Of a stretch of DNA of 64,000 bases, positions 51,132 through 59,224 are shown piece after piece (position 1 is the stretch's first letter; each line of letters starts with the position of its first letter). Source of the stretch: an uncultured Clostridia bacterium (GTDB lineage Bacteria; Bacillota; Clostridia; UBA1212; UBA1255); assembly GCA_904420095.1 (NCBI GenBank), contig CAJFUB010000028.1, positions 1 to 64,000 of the forward strand, written 5' to 3'. The notes under the pieces were generated by a model. The model saw nothing but the letters and a program-made list of their open reading frames with translations, did not search any database and was not told where the DNA came from. Both the position numbers and the translations under genes were made by a program.

Positions 51132-51689
51132 ATGCTGGACGCTGATATCAGGGAGCCGCTTTTTTTATACTTGGAAACGCGGTACGGAAAGGTGCGTATT
51201 TTCGAAGAAAAAAATATTGGAACGTCGCGCGCCGATGTGATCGCCATAACGGACGGAGAACTGATCGGACTTGAAATCAAAAGCGACGGCGATTCGTATG
51301 CGCGCCTGAAAAGCCAGATCCGAAATTACAACAAATATTGCGGGAAAAATTATCTTGTGGTAGGCGCAAGCCACAGAATTCATGCCGGCGAGCATATTCC
51401 GGACTTCTGGGGAATCCTTGTCGTATCGCGCGATCCGGATACGAGACTGCCCAGAATCGAAGAATCCAGAGCGGCGCAGCCAAATCCCAAATGCGATGTA
51501 AAGCGCCAGCTGAGCCTGCTGTGGCGGAACGAGCTTGCAAATCTTTTGCGGAAGAACCATCTCCCGAAATACAACGGGAAAAGCAAATCCTTCATTTGCG
51601 AAAAGCTGGCGTCAAAGCTCTGCGCGGAAACGCTGCTGCGCCAGCTGACGGACGAAATCTTTGAAAGGGATTATACCGTCTACAATTGA
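51132..51689 (+). CDS. sce7726-family protein
   Basis: A 185-residue protein resembling the sce7726 family, often found near phage-type or accessory genes. SRADVIAI...LIGLEIKSDGDSYARLKSQIRNY has the D...ExK spacing of a restriction-endonuclease-like fold, so a nuclease role is conceivable but unproven. The C-terminal region (KRQLSLLWRNELANLLRKNH) is the other conserved block. GAGG precedes the ATG, 9 nt after the acetyltransferase. Confidence 0.7.
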   Translation: MLDADIREPLFLYLETRYGKVRIFEEKNIGTSRADVIAITDGELIGLEIKSDGDSYARLKSQIRNYNKYCGKNYLVVGASHRIHAGEHIPDFWGILVVSRDPDTRLPRIEESRAAQPNPKCDVKRQLSLLWRNELANLLRKNHLPKYNGKSKSFICEKLASKLCAETLLRQLTDEIFERDYTVYN

Positions 51690-51727
51690 AAAACCGGAAT
51701 TTATAAATAAATTTTACCTAAAACCTG

Positions 51728-51756
51728 TGGACATCAAGCACCGACAGTGTTAAAAT
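51728..51756 (+). promoter_or_regulatory. Promoter of the LamG lipoprotein gene
   Basis: TGGACA (51728-51733), 17-nt spacer, TAAAAT (51751-51756), about 35 nt before the ATG. Confidence 0.5.
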
Positions 51757-51797
51757 AAAGCCGCTGTTTAAAACTAGTAAATGAAAGGAACTTATGT

Positions 51798-52760
51798 ATG
51801 AAAAGGACAAAAAGCAAATTGCTTCCGTTTCTTATCGTGCTTCTGGCTGCTTCGCTGTGTCTGACGGCGGGCTGCTCGGAGAACCAGGATGGGACTGCCG
51901 ATCCGACGGCTTCTCCTTCCGCTACTGCAAAGGCAACGGCTTCTTCGAACACGGAGGCTACTCCGACCGCGGAGGCGGAACCAACCGCGCCCGCATCTCC
52001 TACGCCGCTGAAGCTGACGGATCCTCCGGAGGGATATGATGCGAACGATAAAGCCGCGGCGGCCGACCTCCTCGATCTTGTATTTGAAGATGGGGAAGCA
52101 AAGGATCAGTCCGCAGCGCAGCTGGAGCTGACGCCGATCAACGATCCGATCGTTGAAACGGATCCGCTGATCAACAAGACGGCGGCGGAATTTCTGGGCA
52201 GCGGAGACGCTTCGATCAATGAGATTTCTATGTACGCGGCATACGGATTCGGCTCGGATTATCATGCGACGCTGGAGGATGGCTTCTCGCTTGAAGTATA
52301 TGCGAAGATCACGGATGACACGATGTACGGAACGCTGCTCGGTTATATGCAGGGCGGCGGCTTTGGGATCGATTTCGATCCGAACAATGCCGAAAACGAT
52401 CTGAACGGCGGCGCAAATGCGTCGATTGGATTCTGCATGTACGATATAGGCGCCGGCGGCTATGTCAACCTGTACCATGAAGAGCCTGTAGAGCTGGACC
52501 GCTATTATCATGTAGTCGGGACGTTTGACGGAAGCACGATGTCTCTGTACTACGACGGCCAGCTGATAAAAAGCACGGAAATTACCGGGCCCTTGCAGTT
52601 TCCCCAGGAAACTTCGCAGTACCTTGGAATCGGCGGAGACGCCGGACCGACAGATCAGGGAGAGCTCGGAATGAACGGCTCTCTGGCGATTGCCAGAATT
52701 TATTCCACTCCCTTGACTGCTTCTCAGGTATATAATTTGTACCTGGATGCGGTGCAGTAA
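51798..52760 (+). CDS. LamG/concanavalin-like lipoprotein
   Basis: A 320-residue lipoprotein with lipobox TAGC (Cys26), an Ala/Thr/Pro-rich linker (ATPTAEAEPTAPASPTPLK) and a jelly-roll domain (about 100-318): FSLEVYAKITDDTMYGTLLG, YYHVVGTFDGSTMSLYYDGQ, ARIYSTPLTASQV are the LamG/ConA signatures. It probably binds carbohydrate at the cell surface. AAAGGAA precedes the ATG. It is transcribed alone between a promoter and a terminator. Confidence 0.82.
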   Translation: MKRTKSKLLPFLIVLLAASLCLTAGCSENQDGTADPTASPSATAKATASSNTEATPTAEAEPTAPASPTPLKLTDPPEGYDANDKAAAADLLDLVFEDGEAKDQSAAQLELTPINDPIVETDPLINKTAAEFLGSGDASINEISMYAAYGFGSDYHATLEDGFSLEVYAKITDDTMYGTLLGYMQGGGFGIDFDPNNAENDLNGGANASIGFCMYDIGAGGYVNLYHEEPVELDRYYHVVGTFDGSTMSLYYDGQLIKSTEITGPLQFPQETSQYLGIGGDAGPTDQGELGMNGSLAIARIYSTPLTASQVYNLYLDAVQ

Positions 52761-52780
52761 GCATACGGCGGAGTATTCTC

Positions 52781-52820
52781 TCACGGCGGAGGGCGGCAGG
52801 CCTTCCGCCGTGATTTGTTT
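52781..52820 (+). terminator. Terminator of the LamG lipoprotein gene
   Basis: TCACGGCGGA and TTCCGCCGTGA stem, then TTTGTTT. Confidence 0.7.
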
Positions 52821-52822
52821 CA

Positions 52823-52852
52823 TTGCCATGCAAGGCAGCCTTATGGTATCAT
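52823..52852 (+). promoter_or_regulatory. Promoter of the corA-like gene
   Basis: TTGCCA (52823-52828), 18-nt spacer, TATCAT (52847-52852). Confidence 0.45.
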
Positions 52853-52883
52853 TTATAAAAACAAGACGGAAAGAGTGGCAGAA

Positions 52884-53714
52884 ATGATAAAATTATCCGG
52901 TCCGGAAGAGCTTGAAATGTTAAAAGAAACGCTTGGCGAGGAACTATACGCGCGGATCGCCGCCTGCAGACGTATATGCATTCCTGTGCGCGAGGGGTAT
53001 TTCCTTTTGTTCTCTCTTCTGGATTTGAAAAATGACAGAAAGAAGGAAGATCCCGTTTACCTGTACTGCAGCAGGGAAGATGCGTTCTTTTTTACGCGCT
53101 CCGTGCGCTGCCGGGAAATTCTGGAGGACGGCGAGAAACAGGAAAACGCGCTCCGCTGCGTAGCGCACTTTTTTGCAGCGCTGACCGCGGAGGATGTCGA
53201 CGGCCTGGAACGACTGGAGGCAGAAATCGAAACGCTGGAAGACCTGCTTCTGACGGCGCGGAAGCCCTCGGATAATACGGAGAAAAGAATTATCCGGATC
53301 CGCAAAAAGCTGCTGCGGCTAAAACGCTATTATGAACAGCTCAGGATGATTCTCGGAGAACTGACGGAGGACGACGCGGAAATTTTTGACAAGGAAACGC
53401 GCCGGCAGCTCCGCTTCGCCGATCGGCATGTCAGCCACCTTCTTGACTCCGTCTTTCATCTGCGTGAATATATTACGCAGGTGAGAGAGGCCTATCAGGC
53501 ACAAATCGAAATCGAACAAAATCAGGTCATGAAAGTTTTTACAGTCATCACGACCGTTTTCCTGCCGCTTACTCTGATCGCCGGATGGTATGGCATGAAT
53601 TTCACCGCAATTCCGGAACTTGAATGGCGATACGGATATCTATATGTGATTCTGCTGAGCGTATTCGTCTGTTCTCTATGCATTCTTTTTTTCAAGCATA
53701 AAAAATGGTTCTGA
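52884..53714 (+). CDS. CorA-like divalent metal ion channel
   Basis: A 276-residue CorA/MIT family protein. A cytosolic domain with a long helix (RIIRIRKKLLRLKRYYEQLR, FADRHVSHLLDSVFHLREYI) leads to two membrane helices with the pore motif GMN at 237-239 (AGWYGMNF). The funnel is shorter than in Mg2+-selective CorA, so the metal is uncertain. ATG 52884 is preferred over 52815, which lies inside the terminator/promoter region. Confidence 0.85.
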   Translation: MIKLSGPEELEMLKETLGEELYARIAACRRICIPVREGYFLLFSLLDLKNDRKKEDPVYLYCSREDAFFFTRSVRCREILEDGEKQENALRCVAHFFAALTAEDVDGLERLEAEIETLEDLLLTARKPSDNTEKRIIRIRKKLLRLKRYYEQLRMILGELTEDDAEIFDKETRRQLRFADRHVSHLLDSVFHLREYITQVREAYQAQIEIEQNQVMKVFTVITTVFLPLTLIAGWYGMNFTAIPELEWRYGYLYVILLSVFVCSLCILFFKHKKWF

Positions 53715-53732
53715 GCTTATTAAAATGCGCGG

Positions 53733-54377
53733 CTATTTCGTAAGATTTTTGAGACTTTCCGGCTTCCCCATTACGATCAGCGTTTCGTTTTTATTGAAAA
53801 TATGATCCGGAGGGGGAAGAGGATTCATTTCGCCGTCCTTTTTTGTTGCAAGAATGCTGATGTGGTAACGCGTTCGAACTGATTTTTCAATAATGCTTTT
53901 TCCGCACCAGCTTTCCGGAACAGCCAGCTCGTAAATTGCGATTTCAGGCGTAAGCTCGACGTAATCGAAAATGTTTTTTGCGCCGTATTTGATGGCGAGT
54001 CGTTCCGCCATTTCGCGTTCCGCATAAACGACGTTGTCTGCGCCGTTGCGCAGCAGCAGCTTTCTGTGTACGTCGCGGCTTGCACGCGCCAGGATGAACT
54101 TTGCGCCGTTATCCTTCAGAAGGACCGTTATTTCAAGCGCGCTCTGAAAATTATCCCCAATCGCTACAACGCAGATATCAAAATTTTTTATCCCTAAAGA
54201 CTGCATAAAGATTTCGTTGGTTGCGTCCCCGATTTCGATATTGTCAATGATATTGATGGCATTATCCGCCCGCTCTGCGTTTTTCTCAATTGCGAGAACG
54301 GAATTGCCCTCTTCAATAAATTTTGCGGCCATATGTCTTCCGAAACGACCGAGACCGATAATTAAAATAGATTTCAT
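53733..54377 (-). CDS. ktrA: KtrA/TrkA-type potassium uptake regulatory subunit
   Basis: A 214-residue RCK protein. GLGRFGRHMAAKFIEEG (residues 8-13 form GxGxxG) begins the nucleotide-binding N-domain; the C-domain (VELTPEIAIYELAVPESWCG...) ends LIVMGKPESL. It forms an octameric ring gating the KtrB/TrkH pore in response to ATP/ADP or cyclic di-AMP. 20 nt downstream of the pore gene, with GGAGG. Confidence 0.9.
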   Translation of the reverse strand: MKSILIIGLGRFGRHMAAKFIEEGNSVLAIEKNAERADNAINIIDNIEIGDATNEIFMQSLGIKNFDICVVAIGDNFQSALEITVLLKDNGAKFILARASRDVHRKLLLRNGADNVVYAEREMAERLAIKYGAKNIFDYVELTPEIAIYELAVPESWCGKSIIEKSVRTRYHISILATKKDGEMNPLPPPDHIFNKNETLIVMGKPESLKNLTK

Positions 54378-54397
54378 ATGTTTTACCTCCGTAACTC

Positions 54398-55753
54398 TTA
54401 ACCGATCTGCACCTTCTCAAGCGGAAGAGAAGAGATCTTAATATTTTTATTCGAGGAAAATGCGAGAAGCATCGTCATAGAGCCAACCCTGCCGAATATC
54501 ATCAGAAAACAGAGGATCAGACACGATACGCTCCCAAGCGTTGGCGTGAGTCCTACGGAAAGGCCCACCGTCGCGATAGCGGATACCGTTTCAAAGAGTG
54601 CATCCAGGAAAGCGATGCCTTCGATGCGCGATATGAGAACGGCGCCTCCGCAGGAGAGCAGCAAATACAGCATAAATACGCAGGAGGCCGTCCGTGCAAT
54701 GCCGTCTTCCATCCGGCGGCCGAACGCTTCCACGGATTTTCTGTGGCGGAAGGTGGTTATGATCGAAAGCATCAATACGGCAAACGTCGTCGTTTTGATT
54801 CCTCCCGCCGTAGAGCCTGCCGATCCGCCGATCATCATCAGGCATATGAGGATAAATCTGCCGGCCTCCGTCATCTTCGCCAGCTCTACGGTGTTGAAGC
54901 CTGCCGTTCTGGCGCTGACAGACTGAAAGAAGGAGGCCGCCATTTGCTCTGAAAGGGATTTATCATGGTAGGCGGCTCCGCCGTGCTCTGTCAGGAACAA
55001 AAGCAGCGCGCCGCCCAGGATCAGAAATGCAGTTACAAACATCACAATTCTTGTATGAAGCAGCATTTTTTTATATTGGAATTTTGAATCCAGCAAATTC
55101 CGCCAGACGAAAAAGCCAAGCCCGCCGATCACGATCAGCAGCATGATGACGAGATTAACATACCAATTGCCGACGACGCTGGTCAGCGAGGAATATTCGC
55201 CCTGAATCCCCATTAAATCAAATCCGGCGTTACAGAATGCGGAAATGCTGTGAAATACGGAATACCATATGCCTCTTCCGAGCCCCAGCAGGGGGCAGAA
55301 GTAAAACGCAAGCAGCAGCGCACCGATTCCTTCTATGAGTAGAGTCCCCAGAGAAATAAATTTCGTCATACGGACGATCCCGCCCAGCTGCGGCGCGGAA
55401 ATAGAGCTCTGCATCAGAGATCGCGATGCAAGCCCGATATTTTTCTTTGTCAAAGAAAGCGCAGAGATACAGATTGTCATGAATCCGATCCCGCCGATTT
55501 GAATCAGCACGAGGATCACCGCCTGGCCGAACAGCGTCCAATTTGTGTAAGTATCGGCTCTGATCAGACCGGTCACGCACGTCGAGGAGGTTGCGGTGAA
55601 AAAAGCCGTCAGAATGGAATGCTCTGAACTGTCGCGCACGGCAGCGGGCAACCTGAGAAGTACGGTGCCGAGAAGGATGATGAAACAGTATCCCAAAAGT
55701 ATGATTTTCATAGGCGAAAGCTGCCTGAAATAAGATACAAGCTTTTTTGTTAT
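54398..55753 (-). CDS. ktrB: KtrB/TrkH-type potassium transporter pore
   Basis: A 451-residue (from ATA) TrkH-family pore with four pore loops: TATSSTCVTGL, FHSISAFCNAGFDL, SVSARTAGFNTVE and TVSAIATVGLSVGL. It takes up K+ with KtrA. The first ATG in frame (55711) falls just before the first membrane helix and lacks a ribosome site. Upstream, in frame, AGGAGG (55765-55770) is followed at 8 nt by ATC (55756) and at 11 nt by ATA (55753), which gives TKKLVSYFRQLSPMKIILLG, the normal KtrB N-terminus. So the gene probably initiates at AUC or AUA. Confidence 0.85.
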   Translation of the reverse strand: MTKKLVSYFRQLSPMKIILLGYCFIILLGTVLLRLPAAVRDSSEHSILTAFFTATSSTCVTGLIRADTYTNWTLFGQAVILVLIQIGGIGFMTICISALSLTKKNIGLASRSLMQSSISAPQLGGIVRMTKFISLGTLLIEGIGALLLAFYFCPLLGLGRGIWYSVFHSISAFCNAGFDLMGIQGEYSSLTSVVGNWYVNLVIMLLIVIGGLGFFVWRNLLDSKFQYKKMLLHTRIVMFVTAFLILGGALLLFLTEHGGAAYHDKSLSEQMAASFFQSVSARTAGFNTVELAKMTEAGRFILICLMMIGGSAGSTAGGIKTTTFAVLMLSIITTFRHRKSVEAFGRRMEDGIARTASCVFMLYLLLSCGGAVLISRIEGIAFLDALFETVSAIATVGLSVGLTPTLGSVSCLILCFLMIFGRVGSMTMLLAFSSNKNIKISSLPLEKVQIG

Positions 55754-55785
55754 GATGCCTGATGCCTCCTCTTTTACAGCGCACT

Positions 55786-55813
55786 ATTATACATCGTTTT
55801 TTGTGAAAATCAA
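55786..55813 (-). promoter_or_regulatory. Promoter of ktrB-ktrA
   Basis: Minus-strand TTGATT (55808-55813), 16-nt spacer, TATAAT (55786-55791). Confidence 0.65.
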
Positions 55814-55817
55814 CTAT

Positions 55818-55848
55818 AAATAAAAATGCGGCCATACTGTATGGCCGC
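55818..55848 (-). terminator. Terminator of the coaD-like gene
   Basis: GCGGCCATA, CAG loop, TATGGCCGC on the minus strand, followed by ATTTTTATTTAT. It lies between coaD-like and the ktr promoter. Confidence 0.75.
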
Positions 55849-55869
55849 GTCTTTCCTGCTGAGGAAGGG

Positions 55870-56367
55870 CTATCCGATATTTTCCTGAATGTATCTGTAC
55901 ACGCTTGCGGGCACCTGCTCTTTAAATTCGTCCATCAGCTGTTCCTCGGAAAGCCAGCGGATATGGGAAGAGCGCAGCTCCAGATGACTTGGGATCAGAT
56001 GGAGGGGGATCCCAAGCTCGATTACTGACTGGATCAGCTCCACTTCCTTCTCGATGTTAATGGTCGGGTGGAAGCTCCTGGCTACGCCGTCCGCGCCCAG
56101 CGTTTCGATGGAATGGGCCAGCCAGCCTTCGCTTTCGATATAGACGAATACATTGTCAAGCTTTTCCTCCGCAATCGCAGCTTCGATCAGACGCTTCATG
56201 GTTTCCGAGGGAATCCATCTGTTCTGTTCTTCTGATTTCAGCGTCATAATCACCGCATAAACCTTATCGCTGCGTTCGGAAAGATATTTCAATGAATTCA
56301 TGTGTCCGGTCGTAACCGGATCGAACATTCCCGGAAGAATTACGGTACCTAAAAATTTCTTTGCCAT
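55870..56367 (-). CDS. CoaD-like nucleotidyltransferase (divergent phosphopantetheine adenylyltransferase)
   Basis: A 165-residue protein with the HIGH-superfamily start GTVILPGMFDPVTTGHMNSL and overall CoaD length. But the CoaD GLR...YE motif reads ARSFHPTINIEKEVELIQ, and the C-terminal SSS.R motif reads SSHIRWLSEEQ, so it is clearly diverged. CoaD makes dephospho-CoA from phosphopantetheine; this relative may use another substrate or be the sole copy. ATG 56367 is chosen, with GGGG 10 nt upstream. Confidence 0.65.
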   Translation of the reverse strand: MAKKFLGTVILPGMFDPVTTGHMNSLKYLSERSDKVYAVIMTLKSEEQNRWIPSETMKRLIEAAIAEEKLDNVFVYIESEGWLAHSIETLGADGVARSFHPTINIEKEVELIQSVIELGIPLHLIPSHLELRSSHIRWLSEEQLMDEFKEQVPASVYRYIQENIG

Positions 56368-56409
56368 CGAAAGCACGCCCCTTTATACAAATTTTTATAT
56401 TACATATAT

Positions 56410-56437
56410 ATTATCACATCGGACAAAGCGGTTGCAA
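56410..56437 (-). promoter_or_regulatory. Promoter of the coaD-like gene
   Basis: Minus-strand TTGCAA (56432-56437), 16-nt spacer, GATAAT (56410-56415). Confidence 0.5.
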
Positions 56438-56455
56438 CGCCCGCGGAAAAATATT

Positions 56456-58429
56456 TCATGGCGCTTCCTGAAGGAGCCGCGCGGATTTGATAAAATATAC
56501 GTCTCCTTCGGCGCAATTACTGAAAAAATCAACCCGGATCGTATGGATTGTGCCGGACCAAAAGCGCAGCTGTGAAAAATCCAGCACAAGCGTGTGCCAG
56601 CTTCCATCCGCAGGAAAGGAGGCGTAAACGGATTTTCCCGCTTCCGGGGCGCCCGTTTCTCCGGCGGCGAGAAAGAACTCCGTCGTATAGCTGGCCGATG
56701 AATTTTCCGGCGGTGCCATGCACGTAATTTCAAAATACCGATAGACGTCTGCGGAAAGAGTCTCTTCGCTTCTGGAATATAGGATTGAGAAATAGGGATC
56801 CGTTGCATCCGTAACCGTGAAGACATAGTCGCTTTCCGTTTTCACGCCTTCGCAGCAATGATACGTTCCGAGTACAACGGGCTCGTAATTTTTCGCAAAG
56901 TCCAGCGAGGTAAAATCTGCTTTTTCGACGGAGGCGCTTTCGCCCCATTCTGCGTTCAGCCATTCCAGGCGGTTCTTCAGCCAGCCGGACAGAAAGCGCG
57001 CCGCGTCTGCCTGACTGGTATAGGAGGTTACGCTGTCGTGCTGGTGAAACAGCAATTTCTTGCCGAGCAAATCCCATTTTTGATAGTTTCTAGCAAACTC
57101 TTTCTCGTATGCCTGGCTGAGGCGCGAAATTTCTTCGGCATCCGCAAGCAGCGCGGGATATTTTTCCCGCCAAAGTGCTCTTACGCGTTCCCGGAACCAT
57201 CCTGCGCTGTTCAGCATAACATACCAGGAGTTTGTACGTACGCCGTCGCTGTAAGAAAAATTAGCGGCATACAGCCCATAGGGAGAATATGTGGTGTCAT
57301 AACGAGTATTTCCGAGCGCAAAATCAAAATCCCACGGCGCTGCAAAGGTCAGCAGACCGGAGCCGGAGGGGCTGAGATCCACATACATATTAAATGTGCC
57401 CGCGTCGAGATTTTTGACGATTTCGTCCAAGACATACATCCTTACGGCAGATTCCAGATCAACCAGTGCTCCGACCGTCGCCTGCTGCTTTTCCGATTTC
57501 GAGGCGTTTTCCGGAAAATCCGTTTTGCGCCGCAGCGTGCAGTCCGCGCCGACCGTATAATATTCGTCGAGATAAATTGCTGCATAAACCGCTTCATATA
57601 CGGCGGAGCACCAGTCCTCGATGAAACGGATCTGTTCCGCAGTGTAGTCGCCGCCGGAAAGAGAAAAAATCATGCTGCCGCAGCTTGCGCTGTCCCCGTT
57701 TAAATCCGTAACAGAGACGCTTGCATGCGTCCGCATGGTATTCGGCTCATCCGTTCTTCCGCCCTGACCGATCATCAGATAACCGATCTCCGTTCCCTCG
57801 TCCCCGTCTTCCTTTTCAAAAATTGCTACCCGGTTCGGATTGATCTGCGTTTGCTCACAAACCAGGTAGACGCCCTGATATTCGCCATTGAGATAAACCT
57901 CGGCGTATGCGTAATCCGAACAATAATATTTGCCCTCCAGTAGCGTATTCCCCAGACGGAAGGCCGTAGAAGTACGCATCATGGAAGGATCGAAATAATC
58001 CGCCATCAGACACCAATTCTTACATTCTGCATTTCCATTGATCCCCAGCAGCGACTGCTTCCTGCTGAAGCGCAGCCGGTACGGCTTCTTTTCCGCCTCC
58101 GCAGTCGAATTGCCCCGAACGCGGATTTCCGCCTCCCTATCGCAGAAAAGCATGGATTCCCCGCAGTTTTCAGAGGATACTTTGCAGGGAACGTATTCTT
58201 CTTTAGAGGTGACGGCGGCGTTTCGCTCCGTGGTGATTCGAAGCACAGGCATCTGCGATTCCGCCCGCGGTGCAGAAGCCGCCGGCGTTTGAAGCTCCGG
58301 CGATGAAGCCGTGCCGGCAGGGGGATTGCCGGCCTTCTCCGGACCGCGGCAGGCGGAAAGCAGCAGCGCGGCGGTGAGAGAAAACAAAAAAATCGAAATA
58401 AAACGGGTTTTCTTTACGTCTGTACCCAT
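56456..58429 (-). CDS. CotH-family protein-kinase-like lipoprotein
   Basis: A 657-residue lipoprotein (lipobox LLSAC, Cys27) with a CotH kinase-like domain: IRVRGNSTAEAEKKPYRLRF, CKNWCLMADYFDPSMMRTST, AEVYLNGEYQGVYLVCEQ, and the metal-binding APWDFDFALGN. CotH proteins phosphorylate spore-coat or surface proteins. The last 130 residues look like a separate jelly-roll domain (TTEFFLAAGETGAPEAGKSV). As a lipoprotein it acts outside the membrane, so a surface or cellulosome-type partner is more likely than spore coat. GAGG precedes the ATG. Confidence 0.82.
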   Translation of the reverse strand: MGTDVKKTRFISIFLFSLTAALLLSACRGPEKAGNPPAGTASSPELQTPAASAPRAESQMPVLRITTERNAAVTSKEEYVPCKVSSENCGESMLFCDREAEIRVRGNSTAEAEKKPYRLRFSRKQSLLGINGNAECKNWCLMADYFDPSMMRTSTAFRLGNTLLEGKYYCSDYAYAEVYLNGEYQGVYLVCEQTQINPNRVAIFEKEDGDEGTEIGYLMIGQGGRTDEPNTMRTHASVSVTDLNGDSASCGSMIFSLSGGDYTAEQIRFIEDWCSAVYEAVYAAIYLDEYYTVGADCTLRRKTDFPENASKSEKQQATVGALVDLESAVRMYVLDEIVKNLDAGTFNMYVDLSPSGSGLLTFAAPWDFDFALGNTRYDTTYSPYGLYAANFSYSDGVRTNSWYVMLNSAGWFRERVRALWREKYPALLADAEEISRLSQAYEKEFARNYQKWDLLGKKLLFHQHDSVTSYTSQADAARFLSGWLKNRLEWLNAEWGESASVEKADFTSLDFAKNYEPVVLGTYHCCEGVKTESDYVFTVTDATDPYFSILYSRSEETLSADVYRYFEITCMAPPENSSASYTTEFFLAAGETGAPEAGKSVYASFPADGSWHTLVLDFSQLRFWSGTIHTIRVDFFSNCAEGDVYFIKSARLLQEAP

Positions 58430-58461
58430 ATGGAAACCTCTTGCGTCAAACTTGTTATATT

Positions 58462-58490
58462 ATTTTATCTTTGAATCCTCTTTACGTCAA
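58462..58490 (-). promoter_or_regulatory. Promoter of the cotH gene
   Basis: Minus-strand TTGACG (58485-58490), 17-nt spacer, TAAAAT (58462-58467). Confidence 0.7.
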
Positions 58491-58809
58491 GGCGGATGCG
58501 AAATGCCGCATAAGCAAAAGCTGCGATCTCTGAACCGCTTATCCGTGCGCCCGGCAGACAAACCCTTCCTTTGTAAAATCGTATCCGATCGAACCTGCCG
58601 CGTAGGAAACGGGCCGCGTGAGCGGCGATTGGATTTTCCCGCACATTCTAGCATTGCGAGGCTGCAATATCGACACGAAAATTTGCTGAAAAATAAAAAT
58701 ATTTATTGCTGCTATCATTTGCCTTTTTGTTTATGGTAGAATAAAGAAAAGCAAAAATTTTATGCGGCGTATATAAGCCTGCGTAAGTTTACGGAAAGGG
58801 GCTGATTTT
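58491..58809. other. Non-coding stretch upstream of the flavin oxidase-like gene
   Basis: No credible gene. TAGAAT near 58736 could be a -10 for the next gene, but its -35 is poor. Confidence 0.4.
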
Positions 58810-58815
58810 ATTAAA

Positions 58816-59211
58816 ATGGAGGAAGTGCTTCAATTTTTGCGGGAAAATTCCACGTTTTATCTTGCTACGGCGGAGGAAGATCAACCGCGTGTCCGCCCGT
58901 TTGGCGCCGTGGACCTTTATGAGGGGAAGCTTTATATCCAAACGGGAAACACAAAACAAGTGTTTGCACAGATGCTCAAAAATCCTAATATTGAAATCTG
59001 CGCGTCAGGGAAAGACGGACGCTGGCTGCGGGTTGCAGCAAAAGCCGTACGCGACGACAGACGGGAAGCGCGTCAGCATATGCTGGACGCAAATCCGGAG
59101 CTCAAAGATATGTATTCCGCAGACGACGGAATCTGTGAGGTATTTTATCTGAAAGATGCCGTCGGCGCGTTTTACACATTTGGAAAAAATCCGGAAACAG
59201 TTCGATTTTAA
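58816..59211 (+). CDS. Pyridoxamine 5-prime-phosphate oxidase-fold protein
   Basis: A 131-residue split-barrel flavoprotein: STFYLATAEEDQPRVRPFGA, LYIQTGNTKQVFAQMLKNP, NIEICASGKDGRWLRVAAKA. Small members of this fold bind FMN, F420 or haem and reduce varied substrates; the role is unknown. ATG 58816 lies 14 nt from AAGGGG, while an in-frame ATT at 58810 lies 8 nt from it, so an AUU start two codons earlier is possible. It precedes a Gfo/Idh/MocA gene by 13 nt, an operon. Confidence 0.82.
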   Translation: MEEVLQFLRENSTFYLATAEEDQPRVRPFGAVDLYEGKLYIQTGNTKQVFAQMLKNPNIEICASGKDGRWLRVAAKAVRDDRREARQHMLDANPELKDMYSADDGICEVFYLKDAVGAFYTFGKNPETVRF

Positions 59212-59224
59212 GGAGGAAAACGGT

